Assembly (NCBI GenBank): GCA_029891385.1
Contig: CM057233.1
Span: forward strand, 49,430,063 to 49,494,062
Reading direction: 5' to 3'
Length of the DNA stretch: 64,000 nucleotides
DNA from: Erythroxylum novogranatense
Taxonomy: Eukaryota > Streptophyta > Magnoliopsida > Malpighiales > Erythroxylaceae
The notes beneath the pieces are model-generated. The model was given only the letters and a program-made list of their open reading frames with translations, was not told where the DNA came from and ran no database searches. How positions within the stretch are numbered: position 1 is the first letter of the stretch; every line of letters begins with the position of its first letter. This document shows positions 42,201-54,352 of the stretch, piece by piece. The position numbers were made by a program, and so were the translations under genes.

Positions 42201-43430
42201 GAATTTTCGTCCTCAAAATTCTTACCCGATTATTTGAACAGGTGGGATGTTGTATCCTCATGTGCTCCTTTGTTTCCCAAGTTGCTTTCTCAATCGAGTG
42301 ATTCTTCCAAAGGATTTTCACTAATGGAATTACTTTGTTTCTCAGCTACTTCGTTTGATATCCTATTATCTTGATCGGCTCCTCAACAGAACTCAGGTTA
42401 CTAGCTATTTCGATCTCCTGAGCTGATAACACATGCATTAGATCAGATCTGTATCTTCTGAGTATACTCATATGAAATACATTGTGTAATTGAGACATCT
42501 CATTCGGTAAAACTAACTTATATGCCAATGGTCCTATCCTCTCAATGATCTCATAAGGACTAATGTACCTAGGGCTCAACTTACCCTTTTGACTGAACAT
42601 CAGCACTGCTAAGGTGATACTCTCAAAAACATTTTATCTGCTACTCTTTATTCCATATCCCTTCGGTGCTGAGCCACATAACTCTTTTTTCTATCTTGGG
42701 CTACTTTAATATGACTACGGATGAGTTTCACTTTATCTATAGTATTTTGTATCAGTTATGGGTCTTCAACCATTCTCAGACCCTCTTCATCCTAATACAG
42801 AGATGAACGGCATTTTCTGTCACACAATGCCTTATACGATGCCATTCTGATACTACTGTAATAGTGGTTATTATATGCAAACTCAATTAAAGCTATATAC
42901 TGATCCTATGCTCCTTGAAACTCCAATACATATGCCCTAAGCATATCCTCAACAATCTTGATTGTCCTCACTATGTTCATCTGTTTGAGGATGAAATGCA
43001 GTACTGAAGTTTAACTTTGTACTCATAGCTGACTGTAAATTCTTCCAGAATCTTGAAGTAAATCTGGCATCCCTATTCGATACAATGGATACCGGAATCC
43101 CATGCAATCTAACTACCTCATTTGCATATTTCCGAGCCAACTGATCTAGTGAGTTATTCTCTCTCGCTAATAAGAAATGGGCCAACTTGGTCAATCAGTC
43201 CACCACAACCCATCTAACAATGTTTTGTCTCGAAGTCTTTGGCAATCTTATTATGAAATCTATGGTAATTTATTGCCATCTCCACTCCGGAATAGGTAGT
43301 GAAAGAAGCTTCCCAACCGAAGCTTAATGCTCAGCCTTAATTTTCTAGTAAGTTAAATACTTAGTAACATATTATGCTACTTGCTTCTTCATTCTTGGCC
43401 ACCAGAAATGCTACTTTATCTTATTATACA
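42201..43430 (-). pseudogene. pol: Integrase (core and C-terminus) of C
   Basis: Minus strand. Core near 43.2-42.95 kb: VVD..LTKLAHFLLA, SNRDARFTSRFWKNLQSA, FSTAFHPQTDEHSE; the usual SDRD is SNRD but the second Asp and the Glu remain. Then KSYVAQHRRDMEY and SPRYISPYEIIERIGPLAYK, the GPY/F domain, near 42.6-42.4 kb. VKILWKNHSIEKATWE near 42.3 kb is the end of a chromodomain-like module, which in chromoviruses steers insertion to heterochromatin. Several frameshifts. Confidence 0.85.
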
Positions 43431-44100
43431 TCTTGGTGGTACCAAGATGCATAGCATAAATGACTACATGAGCTTCCTTTAGAATTTCCTTTCTCAATTC
43501 ATCTACATTAGGCACAAACAACCTTTGTTTTATCCATGGTATCTTATCTCTCAATTCAAACTCAAATTTTGGTTTCATTTTCAATTTCTTAATAAACTTC
43601 AACATATCAAGATCTTTATTTTGTACCTTTATGATTCTATCATGCAACATCAGTCTCAGTCTTAGTGTGACTATCAATGCCTCATTCTGCTCTAGATTCA
43701 ACTCCATATTTAAAGCTCTCAATTGAATTAAGCTTGGTAACCCTGATAACTAAATATGAGCTACATTGCTATTCGACTTTCTACTCAATGCATCTGCCAC
43801 CACATTAACTTTATTTGGATGATACTCAATCGTACAATCATAGTCTTTCAACAACTCTATCCATCTCCTCTATCTCATATTTAATTCTTTCCAACTAAAA
43901 AGATACCTCAAACTCTTATGATTGGTATATATCTGGAATGTCTCTCCATATAAATAGTGTTTCCATATCTTTAGAGCAAAAATAACTACAACAAGCTCTA
44001 AATCATGTATCAGATAATTTATTTTGTGAGACCTTAATTGTCTCGATGCATAGGCTATCACCTTGCCATACTACATCAACACATGTCCTAATCCTTGATG
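43431..44100 (-). pseudogene. pol: RNase H and integrase zinc finger of C
   Basis: Minus strand. [40 protein letters not shown] and [18 protein letters not shown] are RNase [18 protein letters not shown] is the classic end. Frame 43722-43411 leads into HVVIYAMHLGTTKMYNKIK and HFWWPRMKKQV, the H2C2 finger region, where the cysteines are partly changed (YVTKYLTY). Confidence 0.85.
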
Positions 44101-44352
44101 TGAAGCATCACTGTATACTACATATCCTCCAGTTCCTAATGGAATAGTTAACACTGGTGTTTTAGTAAATCGATTCTTCAGTTCCTTAAAGCTTTTCTTA
44201 AAATCATCGTTCCATCTTAAAACTACATTCTTCCTCATAAGTTTAGTTAGAGGGGTTGAGATCAATAAGAAACCCTCGACAAACCTTCAGTATTATCTGA
44301 CTAACCCTAGGAAACTCTAAATTTCTGACACATTTTTCAAAGCCTCCACTTC
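44101..44352 (-). pseudogene. pol: RT thumb and start of RNase H of C
   Basis: Minus strand FLGLVR, RFVEGFLLISTPLTKLMRKN and FTKTPVLTIPLGTGGYVVYS, then DASHQGLGHVLM. Continues across insertion F from 47910; without F the codons join as KKIEVIMKW. Confidence 0.85.
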
Positions 44353-44357
44353 ATTAT
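44353..44357. repeat. Target-site duplication of F, left
   Basis: ATTAT, repeated at 47905-47909. Confidence 0.88.
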
Positions 44358-44381
44358 TGTTAGGCACCATTTTCGGAATCA
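44358..44381 (-). repeat. Terminal LTR fragment in F
   Basis: Plus strand TGTTAGGCACCATTTTCGG and following bases resemble the LTR start TGTTGGATCCCGTTTTTGG at 44406. Confidence 0.65.
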
Positions 44382-44388
44382 AACTTTT

Positions 44389-44400
44389 GCTATGATACCA
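44389..44400 (-). promoter_or_regulatory. Primer-binding site of F
   Basis: Minus strand TGGTATCATAGC, one mismatch to the tRNA-iMet type. Confidence 0.75.
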
Positions 44401-45082
44401 TACAATGTTGGATCCCGTTTTTGGAACCCAATATCCAGAAACCATTCATAAATGTGAGCGTATTAACCTTTAGAGTTATTTCCATGGAATCTTTTTAGCC
44501 ATCATCAGTTCCCTCTCATTCTCATAACATCTCAACCCATAAGAGCGAGCCCACACAACGGATTCACGAAAATCAAACTCATTTTTCCTATTTCAGAACA
44601 GTTTGAAAACTCCAAACTCGAATTATAAATTTACTCCTTCAAGATAATTGTATCTCTATATCTCTAGTTTATTTTAAAGCAAGAACTATCTCAATTGGAG
44701 CTCTATAGATTAAGATATGCTTAAAAATACAAAGTGTGTTCAAAACCAAGTCTTGCCCTTCCAACCGACCCCTCACTTTCTTTCCATCAATCTTTCTGAA
44801 CTCAATACCAAAGGGTACTAATCTCTATATAGATATCTAAACGTCTTAGGAATTTATTGCTTTAAGAATCGTTTAATTTGGAGGTCGGGTCATGAAGTTA
44901 TGGCCAAAAGAATCAACCATCCTCGTGTTCTTAATCATGTTGAACCTATCTCGGGATAATTAGCATAACTTTCACTAGAGATGTTAGATTGAGGTTTTCT
45001 TTAGATGGTTGCTAAGAAGACTTCTGTATCTACAACTTTTGTGAAGAAATTGAAACAAGATTTTGTCATTTGGAGGGTCAAA

Positions 45083-45169
45083 ACACAGACCGTGTGATCC
45101 AACATGGGTAGTCTGGCAATTTTTCAGTGGAAGGAATACACGACCAGTGTGATTTTACACGGCCTGACA
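45083..45169 (-). repeat. Paired inverted-repeat word array in LTR F
   Basis: ACACAGACCGTGT (45083) and a decayed partner at 45102; ACACGACCAGTGT (45138) and ACACGGCCTGACA (45157). Steps are 19 bp within pairs and 55 bp between pairs. Confidence 0.7.
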
Positions 45170-47156
45170 GTATAACCTTCAGGTTTAACAAAAATTTTCA
45201 CTCTCCAAGACCCCTCAAATAGATCCTAAACTCATCCTAAGATCCCTTTTACTCATAATCATTTCAAATCAAACAATCCTAGTGCGATATCACTCTATAT
45301 GCTCTAATTATTTATGATACACGTCCTATGCAACATCACCTACTTAAACGATTATATCTCTTAACTTCGATATCTAAAAATCGCATACTTTATACTGTTA
45401 GAAATACAACTTTCATGAAGAAAACTTTATCTAATTAATCCTATATTAACACAGATTTTCTCCTAAAGTTAGACACACATTTTCCCCTTATGAAAACTTG
45501 AGAATTATCCCAACTTGACTTCCTTTATTGCAATATCATTCATAACGATTTCAACAACCAATTGGAATTCATCAAACTCTCAACCGTAATTCATTTGACT
45601 CTTCATATTCATCTACATCTCATCCTTAATAATTTCTATCCTTCTTTTCCACAACATCTCACTTATGTATATATATATGTAACAACAATTAATGTTCAAA
45701 GTACATCCACTCAAGTGGAGAACTTCTTCAAATATTTCTAAATCTAACTCAACTCATATCATCCATACACAATTCGTATTTCATTAACATCATAAGATAA
45801 GTGTTTACAAAGCTTAAATGACATCTCATGCCTCAATATATCATCAATATCAAAATCCAAAATACAAAAGATGCAAAACCTAATAGTTCTCGAAATGCAT
45901 CTAAAGTCTTGTTTTTACCAAATCTAACTTCAAATACAAAATATGCATAATTGAAATGATGCCTTGACTCTTGATTTTTGGATCTCATTCTTTTCACTTG
46001 AAGATGGGACGAAAAGAGGGTGAGCTTGGAAACTCGTGGGTAACAGTTTATAATCGATAAACAAGCAAAACCATTGAAATTACTCATTTGTCATAGAAAA
46101 TTCTTATTGAATTCAAGAAAAGCATAGTTTTCAACCAATTCACAATAATGCAAATCATGTATGCATCAACTTGACAATTCACAGATGCAATGCACAACAA
46201 ATGGCTCGAGGTTTTCGTGGAACAAAACAGAGAAATCGAAGTTTACTCCTTGAACGAAATGAGTCCACTTTTCAGATCTCATGGGCCACAAGCGGGCAGT
46301 CGAGAGAAGGCTTTATGTCAACGTGCATATGACTACGAAACGGATCCTCTCTCACCCAAACACAATCAAAGCTTATGCTCAATTCAATCATTCATAATTT
46401 CATATTCTAATGCGTTTTCTTCTTTCCATTCAAATCAAAATGCCATGACACAATTCAATGGCATAACATGATCATATATCACAATGTATTTTTTCACATT
46501 CACAACAATTCAAATCTAATCCATGAAGCATATACACACATATAAGCAAACTCTTTAAATCATTTAAAAATAGTATATGCACATTTGTGAAGTACTTGAA
46601 ATCATTTTATTCTCTTGATTTGGAAAAAAAACTTTAATGGCTCATTATTCAATTATAAACATGAAACCCACCTTATTTTTCTTGCTCTTGGATAGAGTTT
46701 CTCTTGATTTCCTAAAATAAACCAAAATTATCATTCAATTCCAATTCAAATATAAATCCTCCAATTTCCATAATCACAACAAAATCCCTAAAACTTCAAA
46801 ATCACAACAAAATGAAATTATCACAAATCAAGCTCAAACTTAACCTACCCATAGCCCATCTAACCTAGAAAACCCAGAACCTAGCTTAGAAACCCTAAAA
46901 TCAAATGGATTCCCCGTAAACCATCTTCTTTATCCATTCATTCCTAATACAAAAACCATTTTATCTTTCTAACTCCTTCTTTAACAAAGCAAAAAGAGAA
47001 ATAAAGCTTACCTTGAACAAATCTTCTTCCTTCTTCTTCTTCTCTCCTTCTTCTTCTTCTTTCCCTCTTGTTTTCTTCTCTCCACGACTCTCTTCTTTTC
47101 TCTTCTTCAAATTTTTGTTTTTTTCTTCTTCAATGTAAGCCATGACTTCTTTCTTT

Positions 47157-47164
47157 CTTTTATA
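47157..47164 (-). promoter_or_regulatory. Possible TATA box of LTR F
   Basis: Minus strand TATAAAAG followed downstream by a purine-rich leader. Confidence 0.4.
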
Positions 47165-47904
47165 CCCTTAATGAATCTAAAATGTCTACTTTGCCCTTCA
47201 CTTAAAGCCTTATGTCTTTTAAGCTTAAGTGACTTGCCAACTTTTCCCTTGATATGATCTTACTACCTTAATTCAATTAACCCATGTCAAAAAGTCTTGC
47301 TCATATTAACATGCGAATTATCTTCACAAAATAACATACTTAATCTATCAATACCTCAAAATTATTTAAATCATGCCTAACTCCTTCCAAAAGTCCAAGC
47401 GTTTTCTAATCAGGTAATTGAAGGAATTTGATAATATTTCCTTCTAGAAAAATGTTCCTTATTGTCTTAATTTTCCAATGACACCAAAAGCATTCAATTT
47501 GGTTTGGAAATCCGAAAGTTATATCCCAAACATTTCATAGCTACTCTTATACTGAAACAATATTCTGTGCTCAAATTCTATGCAAAAATTGAAATTCTTC
47601 GAGACCAAATTAGAACTAGATTTCATCATATAAGTTGTAGCCCTATTTCTCTAGTTTAATCCAAATTAAGAATCATCTCATTTGGATAACTAGAGAAAAA
47701 GTTATGGCTACAATACCAAAGCATACTCAATGAACATGTTTCAACTTATAACTTCCAATATTTCACATATAACCCATCATGTACATAACTATCTTTTCTA
47801 CTTCACTTCAATTTCAAGAATTGTTCTTTTCTTTAAACTTAACTAATCGCCAAAAATTTCTTACTTAATAGTTCTAACTTCCAAAAATAATTTGGGGTCC
47901 AACA

Positions 47905-47909
47905 ATTAT
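47905..47909. repeat. Target-site duplication of F, right
   Basis: ATTAT, identical to 44353-44357. Confidence 0.88.
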
Positions 47910-48520
47910 TACCTCTATCTTCTTTGGATCCATTTCTATGCCTTGTCCAGTTACTATGTAACCCAGAAACACTACTTGATTTAGCCAAAACCCACATTTA
48001 CTGAATTTGACATATAGTTATTTCTCCCTCATAATCTGTAAGATTACTCTCAAGTGCTTAGCATGTTCCTCTCTGTTCTTTGAGTACACTAAGGTTTCAT
48101 CGATAAACACAATTACAAAACGATCCATATAGGGCTGAAACACCTTATTCATCAAATTTATAAATGCAGCTAGGGCATTACCAAATGACATTACTAAAAA
48201 TTGAAAGTGCACATACCTACTCCTAAACACACTTTTCAATGCATTAGCCTCTGCTATCTTCAACTGATAGTACCTAGATCTAAATTCCAGTATAGTGAAC
48301 ACCTGAACTCCTTACAATTGATCAAATAAATCATCAATTATAGGCAACAAGGACTTGTTCTTCACTGTGACATGATTTAGTTGCCTATAATCGATGCACA
48401 GTCTCAGAGTTTCATCTTTCTTTTTCACAAATAATAGTAGAGCTTCCTATGGTGATACACTGGGTCTAATGAAACTCTTTTCCAACAACTCTTGCAACTG
48501 AGTATTCAATTCCTTTTTTT
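47910..48520 (-). pseudogene. pol: Reverse transcriptase fingers and palm of C
   Basis: Minus strand LNTQLQELLEKSFIRPSVSP, then [17 protein letters not shown] and ILEFRSRYYQLKI in the fingers and first palm motif. HFQFLVMSFGNALAAFINLM and FVIVFIDETLVYSKN follow. The catalytic FIDD box reads FIDE, so an essential aspartate is gone, and the first palm aspartate is also changed (ILEF for KIDL). Ends near DPKKIE at insertion F. Inactive. Confidence 0.87.
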
Positions 48521-48723
48521 CACAGGTGCCATTCTATATGGAGGAATAGACATAGGAGCAGCACCTAAAACTAGATCGATCGTGAACTCTATTTCCCGAT
48601 CTGGAGGTAAGCCAGATAACTTAGCGGGAAACAAATCCAGGAATTTCCTAACAACAGGAATATCTTGCACATTCTACTATGTTCAACTATCGATGATGTG
48701 GGCCAAATAAACCTCACATCCCC
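48521..48723 (-). pseudogene. pol: Protease-RT linker of C
   Basis: Minus strand CEVYLAHIIDS, then a FLDLFP-like stretch. The usual chromovirus approach to RT, interrupted upstream by solo LTR D. Confidence 0.65.
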
Positions 48724-50499
48724 TGTAACATCCCATCACCGATGGGAGGGATAATTTGGTCAATTGGGACGGGTTAGGAATATTTAAATATATCTCGCAT
48801 GCACATGCATCGTATAGCCTCTATATTTATATGAATGATAATTTTTGCACATGCACATGATTGTACATGCATTCATGACATTTCTCGGCATATGTATTTA
48901 TTTGTGAAATTTGTGATATTTTTGTTTGAAAAATTGATTTGGAGTGATCTATGTGTGCTTTCCATTTTTTGGAGATTTTGGAAATTTTTCTGAAATTTTT
49001 GGGAATCAATGTTCGGACTGGAAAATTTCCAAGTGACTGATTGAGTGGATTTTCGGTACCAAAAATGACTGGCCAATGGCACTGAAAAATTAGAGACATG
49101 ATGTTAGGATTTATTAAGTTAAGCCATTGGAGTTTGACGAGAAATTGGAGTAGAATTTGGAACCGGAATAAAAACCAGGACAAGTGGCAAGTGACACATG
49201 CCACTTGCCTACTTAGCTTTCTAAAATGGGTAATAGTTATCCTAGCCTAGTGAGTCACTCTTCCACGATTTTCCTAAGGGTGAAAGAGTTAAAAAGGGTT
49301 GCTTTTGGTTCCTCCCATCCGTAACTTTAGTTCTTCCTCATTGAAGTTTTTTTCTTTTTCTCTATTAAATGACAAGTCTCCTTATGCATTAAATGTCTTT
49401 GTCTTGTTTCATTCATCACCTACGACTCTTCTCCTTGAAACATTGAAAAATATCACTTTGAAAGCTAAAGCCTCCTCTCATCCGTGGCTTTACTCCTTCT
49501 TCCTTGGTGTTCTCCTCATTCGATTGTCTTCTTCTCCTCCCATTCAAAGTTTCCTTTGCTACTTGCTTGCTCTTTCTAGTCACAACCAAGACCAAACTCA
49601 AGCCTTGTGAAGATGATGACTTGTGTATGTGTGATGTGATGACCGTAGGCTTGGGTGAGAGGTAAAGAGTTGGAGTGATTTGAAAAGTGGAGAATTGAAG
49701 AGCTTAAAGCTTGTTTAGGTGAGAATCTTGTTTTGTGTCCTTTGGTTAGTAGGTAGAAGCATTTCTTGAGCTTGTTGGTTCATTAATTTCATAAAGCTTA
49801 TGGTTTAATTGTATGGGTAGGTTGCTTCTTTGATTGGTTTATGTTTGGTAAAAGATGAATTGTTAACATGCTTTGGATTAGTTTGATTGATTTTGATGTT
49901 GAATAATGGAGAATTCAGGTAAGAAAACCTTGTGTATGTTTTTGCTTCCAAATTATGATGGATTACTCAAGTAATTATTTTGATGAATTTATAGCTGAAT
50001 TAGAGGTCCAAATGGATGCATATTGATGTAGGTAGAGTGATGAAATGAAAAGAGTTGAGGTAGGGAGGAAATCTGGAAAATGTGACTTTGTGTAGGTTTC
50101 AGATTTTGGTTCATAACTTTTGATATGGTTGTCCAATTGAGTTAAGGTTTGTTTTAAATTAAACTTAAGAAGTATGGATAGGTTTCATATGAAGGAAGTT
50201 TTATCCAATTCTGACCTTAAGGATTTTAATTTTGGCATGCAAAGTGAATTGTTAGGTGCTGTGTGAACAGTATTCGAACCTTGTGACCTGAAACTTTGAT
50301 GATTTTTTTAGGATTGAATTAGATTGAATTTGCTACTTTGTTCTTCATGAAAGTTGAAGATTTTTATGTTAGATTTCTAACGCCACTAAGTATGAATTTA
50401 TTTGATGTGTAGATTGAAAGTTATGGTTTGTTAATGTTCAAATGGTAATTCAGTCCAAATTGTGTTTTGGCGTGCAATGTTCTAAGTGAACAGGTTTTG

Positions 50500-51380
50500 T
50501 GCTATTTATGTTCTGGTATTTATTTGGGACTTTTAGTGGTGAAATTGGGTTAAGTGACCTTCTGGAAAGTTGTAAAGGATTTTTTTAGCTTTCTAATGAG
50601 GTATTTTGTGTGAATTTTGGATGTAAGGATTGTTAGACAAAAATTTGTAAAGTTTTGTTATGGTTTAGGTTAAATGCTGTTTTCTTGGACATCCACAGTA
50701 ATGGGAGATTTTAACCTAGTTAGAGATAGAATTGGGTGTTACGTTCTCTTGAGAATTGTAGTATATTGTCTGAGCTTTTTATTGCTATATGGTATGTAAT
50801 TTTTCGACAATGGGTTGGAAAGGTATGAATGTTGGAAGATTCTGTTACTGTGAGAATGAGACTTATATAGGCAGAAGCATTGCTTGAGCATTTGAGTTGT
50901 TTAGAGGTTGATTTTGCTTCCAAGTTATTCATGAAACTTGTAGAAAATGTTTTTATCTTTCTTTTGACATATATCTTGGAATTTTTGGCATAAGGAATGG
51001 AAATATAGGAATTTGTTTGTAGAGTGCAGTTACTGTTCATATGGTAGTTTTACTGTTTCATTGGGCAGAAACTTTGTTTGTATTTTTGACCCTCTTATAG
51101 ATTGAACTGGACTGGAGGGTCTTCTTGAAGATTGGAGAAAATGTTTAGAGCTTTCTAATGGTGTATAATGTACCTTATTTGGAGTTATGAGTAAAAAGTT
51201 ATGAGGATTGGAAGAACACGATTCTTCGCTCATATGGTCATTTATGGGCAGTAACTTTGAAGTGGTTTTTGGCACCCTTAGAGGTGAGATTGGTTTGTGA
51301 GCCCTTCATGGAACTTGTAGGGTTTCTTATTACCTTTCCAATGAGACCTTGTTTGTAAATTTTGGATAATTTTGTAAAGA
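50500..51380 (+). repeat. Degenerate modules inside LTR D
   Basis: The same phrase order (GTGAAATTGG, CCTTC.TG.AA.TTGTA, AGCTTTCTAATG, TTTTGGA, AGTTATG) recurs at about 50535, 50730, 51100 and 51285. It is an old, strongly diverged tandem array with units of about 130-200 bp; counterparts are present in E. Confidence 0.5.
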
Positions 51381-51898
51381 GTTATGCATGTTAGAAATTC
51401 AGATGGTGGAAGAGAGGGAAATAAGTGCAAACCCTCTTATCTTTTCTTTTATCCTAAAGTTTCTTTTGCTTATATCTTCGTCATCCGACCTTCGATTGAC
51501 CTGGTTCTCGAGGCGTCGAATTCATAAGACAATGATCTACCTCTCCATGTGGAATTGTGAACTTGTGGGATTTTAATTGAAATTTAGGGATTGAATCCAA
51601 GTGAGAAAATTAATTAACTTTTGGCAATATCCGGACCTATAGAGGTCCAAATTGAGTAATTCTGGTGTCTATGGGTTCCTGAGACATAGGAAAATATTTT
51701 GTGATGTGAATTATAGAATGGTACCGGGAATGTCATGAATATGCATTGTACACGTTTTAATTGTTCCATGTGCATTGTTTGATACTTCTGAACATACATT
51801 GAGTAATGTGTGATTATTTTGCTTGTTATAGAGGCACAGTTAGAACGTCATCCCACGGACGTTGCTGAGACTTCTCGACGTTAGCTTGGAAGCTATTT

Positions 51899-51916
51899 GG
51901 TGAGTAACCTAGATGG
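51899..51916 (+). promoter_or_regulatory. Donor-like motif in D
   Basis: GGTGAGTAACCTAGATGG, preceded by AACGTCATCCCACGGACGTT (a possible 6-bp stem) and GCTGAGACTTC. Confidence 0.5.
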
Positions 51917-52178
51917 TTCCTCAATTATAGTTTGTTTATATTTTACACTTATAAAACTGTGGAAAATAATGGTGGCACTATTGCGTTTGTCTATGCCTAT
52001 ATTCCAGACCGAAGGTGTTCGATGTATGTGGGAGATTATGAAATAGGAGTGTTCTGTTGTGATTGTGATTTTGTGAACTATTTGTTGACTGCATTAATTT
52101 GGGATGAATTTGGATGTGGGCTTTGCTTTATATTGTCATATGCATCCCATGCATAAATGCATAATCAGTAATTTGACA

Positions 52179-52308
52179 GTTGTGATCGGAGCAGCCACCG
52201 AGAGCTTCAAGCTCAACGTAATTGGGCCTCAAGCCCATAGTGACTCAGAGCCTTAGGCTCACCAATTAATGCGCCCTTAATGGGACAGTTTAGGCGCTCG
52301 ATCACAAC
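52179..52308 (+). ncRNA. 130-nt multi-hairpin block in D
   Basis: Arms GTTGTGATCG (52179-52188) and CGATCACAAC (52299-52308) pair perfectly over 10 bp. Inside lie GAGCTTCAAGCTC (52202-52214), TGGGCCTCAAGCCCA (52223-52237), GAGCCTTAGGCTC (52248-52260) and the pair GCGCC (52271) / GGCGC (52293). This is the clearest copy. Whether it acts as RNA or DNA is unknown. Confidence 0.6.
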
Positions 52309-52467
52309 AACGTAATAAATTAGAAAAAGGGTCACATACGCATTAGATTGAATGTTTTGATTGGGTGAAAAGTAAATTGCTTTGTGCCCATGTAAATAAT
52401 CATGTGGTACTTCTGAATGGATTATTATGGTATAAATGTGATCTGTTTATGTATGCATGAATTGGGT

Positions 52468-52486
52468 GAACCATCGATGATGGTTC
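52468..52486 (+). repeat. Conserved hairpin in D
   Basis: GAACCATCGATGATGGTTC, identical to the E copy. Confidence 0.7.
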
Positions 52487-52870
52487 CTCACTGAGTTCTC
52501 AAACTCACACAAGAGGAACTTTTCTTGTCGTGTAGATCGTGTTGGCAAGAGAAGTCATGACACACAGGTCGATCAGCTGGCATTTATGAGGAATGACCTA
52601 GCTAGGTTTTTGTAGTAGTTTTCTTTGAAGCTATGTACAGACAATGAAAAAAACTGACAGTTATGTACATTACTGTTGTTGATGTTATGAAATGAAAAAG
52701 AAAATTTATGGTCTTTTTAAAAAAAGGGATGATTTTCATATTGATGCTTTATGATTATTGATGCCATGTGAAGTGTTAGTGATTGTTCGTAACGCACCCT
52801 TATCTTAGGGTATGTATCGAAATGACCTACAGGCATCCTGGTATATGTCCTATGGTAAGGGGGTGCTACA

Positions 52871-53310
52871 TCAACCTCAATGCACTCACAAATAAGATCA
52901 ACCTGGCTGGCATCGTTTGACTAATACCTCGAAAAACTACTCTCGACTTATTAGGAGATTCTAATATCACCTCCTTAGTATAGCAGTTCATGAAAGCTCT
53001 ATGAGCAGTGAGCCAATCCATGCCTAGGATAATATCTATCTCCCTTAATTATAGTACAATTCAATCTTCCTCTAATTTTTCTTGATCAATTCGAATCAAG
53101 AACCTCTTGTAGACTTCTTATATTACTGTAGTACTACCTATCAGTGTACTCACCTCTAATCCATGTTCCAACAGTTCTCTATCACAATGCACTCTAGATG
53201 CCAGATATGATGCAATAAAAGAGTGCGTAGATCCAAGATTTAGCAATGCAAAAGCTTCATAAACAAAAATAAGCAACACACCTGTAACGACATCCAAAGA
53301 ATCCTGACCT
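52871..53310 (-). pseudogene. pro: Aspartic protease of C
   Basis: Minus strand VYEAFALLNLGSTHSFIASY; the catalytic DTG/DSG is NLG, so the key aspartate is lost. EIDIILGMDWLTAHRAFMNC and KEVILESPNKSRVVFRG follow in the same frame as the normal second half. Inactive. Confidence 0.8.
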
Positions 53311-54352
53311 CTTGTCTGGTCATTATATACACTTGGGCCTGAGACTGCAGTTAGTTACTCTATACCTTAGTTCTAATAGTAAGACTCTCAACCCTCATTT
53401 TGCCTCTAACACAACCTCTCTGTCCAGACTCACTAACTCGGCTTTATTGGATAGTAAGTTCAGTTACTCCTCCTCCTCTCCTTCCAGACGATGTTCCAAA
53501 TACAATATAACAATCTCTGATCTGATGATCAGATAAGCCATATCGAAAGCAAGCTCTAGATAGTTTCCAGTATTCAGCATCGTGCTTCTTCCTACAATGC
53601 TCATAATTTAGCAACTGACCCAATACTACAACTCTTCCACTGACAAATTATATAAAGCTACCCCTTTGTCTGAACCCTGACTGCTTGATCGAGTCAGTGG
53701 TCTAAAAGATCGGTTCTGACGCTTGCTAAACTTCCTACCATAACCACATTGAGATTCACTGTGCCCTTTTAGTCTAGACTCTGATCTATATTCTGCTTAA
53801 CTGTCATTCAACAATTGTTCAATTTGGATCAATGCAGCCCGTAGTTCCATAAAACTACCTAGATTAGAAATGGCTAACCTCGTCTGAACCTCCATGTTCA
53901 TCCCATCTTCGAATGTCCTACACTTGTCTCCCTTAGTAGAAAGCAAGGCAGTAGCATATCCCATCAGTTTGTTAAACTTTATCTCATACTATGTCACTGA
54001 TAAACTGCCCTGATTTAAATCCAAAAATTTCTTCATTTTTCTATCCAGGCAGATCTTAGGAATATAATTTTCCATGAAGACTCTCACGAAGTCTTCCTAC
54101 TTCAAGTTACAAGGCCTGGTAGTACTTCCTGGAATAGTCTTCCCTCATTGCTATGCTAGGCCTTACAGTAAGGAAACTGCATAGTCAAACTTCTCATTCG
54201 GCTCACAGTCCATCTGATTGAAGACTTTCTTCGTTCTCTCTAACCATCCCTCGACCTTTGCAAGGTCTATACTTCTGTAGAAGTCCACAGCCCCCTGCTT
54301 TCACAACTTATTGTACCTCCTTTCCCTTCTCTTAGAAATTCTCAGAGGCATT
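53311..54352 (-). pseudogene. gag: Gag of C
   Basis: Minus strand. Start near MPLRISKRRE (about 54350). Then GAVDFYRSIDLAKVEGWLER, NYIPKICLDRKMKKFLDLN and YEIKFNKLMGYATALLSTKG, the retrotransposon-gag core. A basic region with SESQCGYGRKFSKR and decayed Cys motifs near 53.6 kb stands for the zinc knuckle. Many stops and frame changes. Confidence 0.75.

Larger units (their letters stand above)
44358..47904 (-). mobile_element. Element F: LTR with primer site and a 24-bp second LTR end
   Basis: A 3.5-kb insertion between ATTAT duplications. On the minus strand: an LTR (47904-44406), a spacer, a primer site (44400-44389), then only the last 24 bp of a second LTR (44381-44358). So the element was reduced to one LTR plus its start of the internal region. 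It inserted in RT of C. Confidence 0.85.
44406..47904 (-). repeat. LTR of F
   Basis: 3.5 kb from TGTTGGATCCCG to GGGGTCCAACA on the plus strand. It includes a word array (45083-45169), the GTGAGC/GGGTAAC stretch near 46020 that is also seen in J, H and B, and a minus TATA box at 47157-47164. Confidence 0.85.
48724..52870 (+). mobile_element. Solo LTR D (E-like family)
   Basis: 4147 bp from TGTAACATCCCATCACCG to GGGGGTGCTACA with no primer site or coding part. Its start, the donor-like block and the hairpins resemble E. The flanking 5-mers TCCCC (48719-48723) and TCAAC (52871-52875) agree at three of five positions, a decayed target duplication. It splits the protease-RT linker of C. Confidence 0.82.

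Noticed and set aside
46961..47143. Lys/Glu-rich protein on the minus strand
   Set aside because: Translation of a TTC microsatellite-like leader in LTR F; similar case at 57179-57367 in LTR B.
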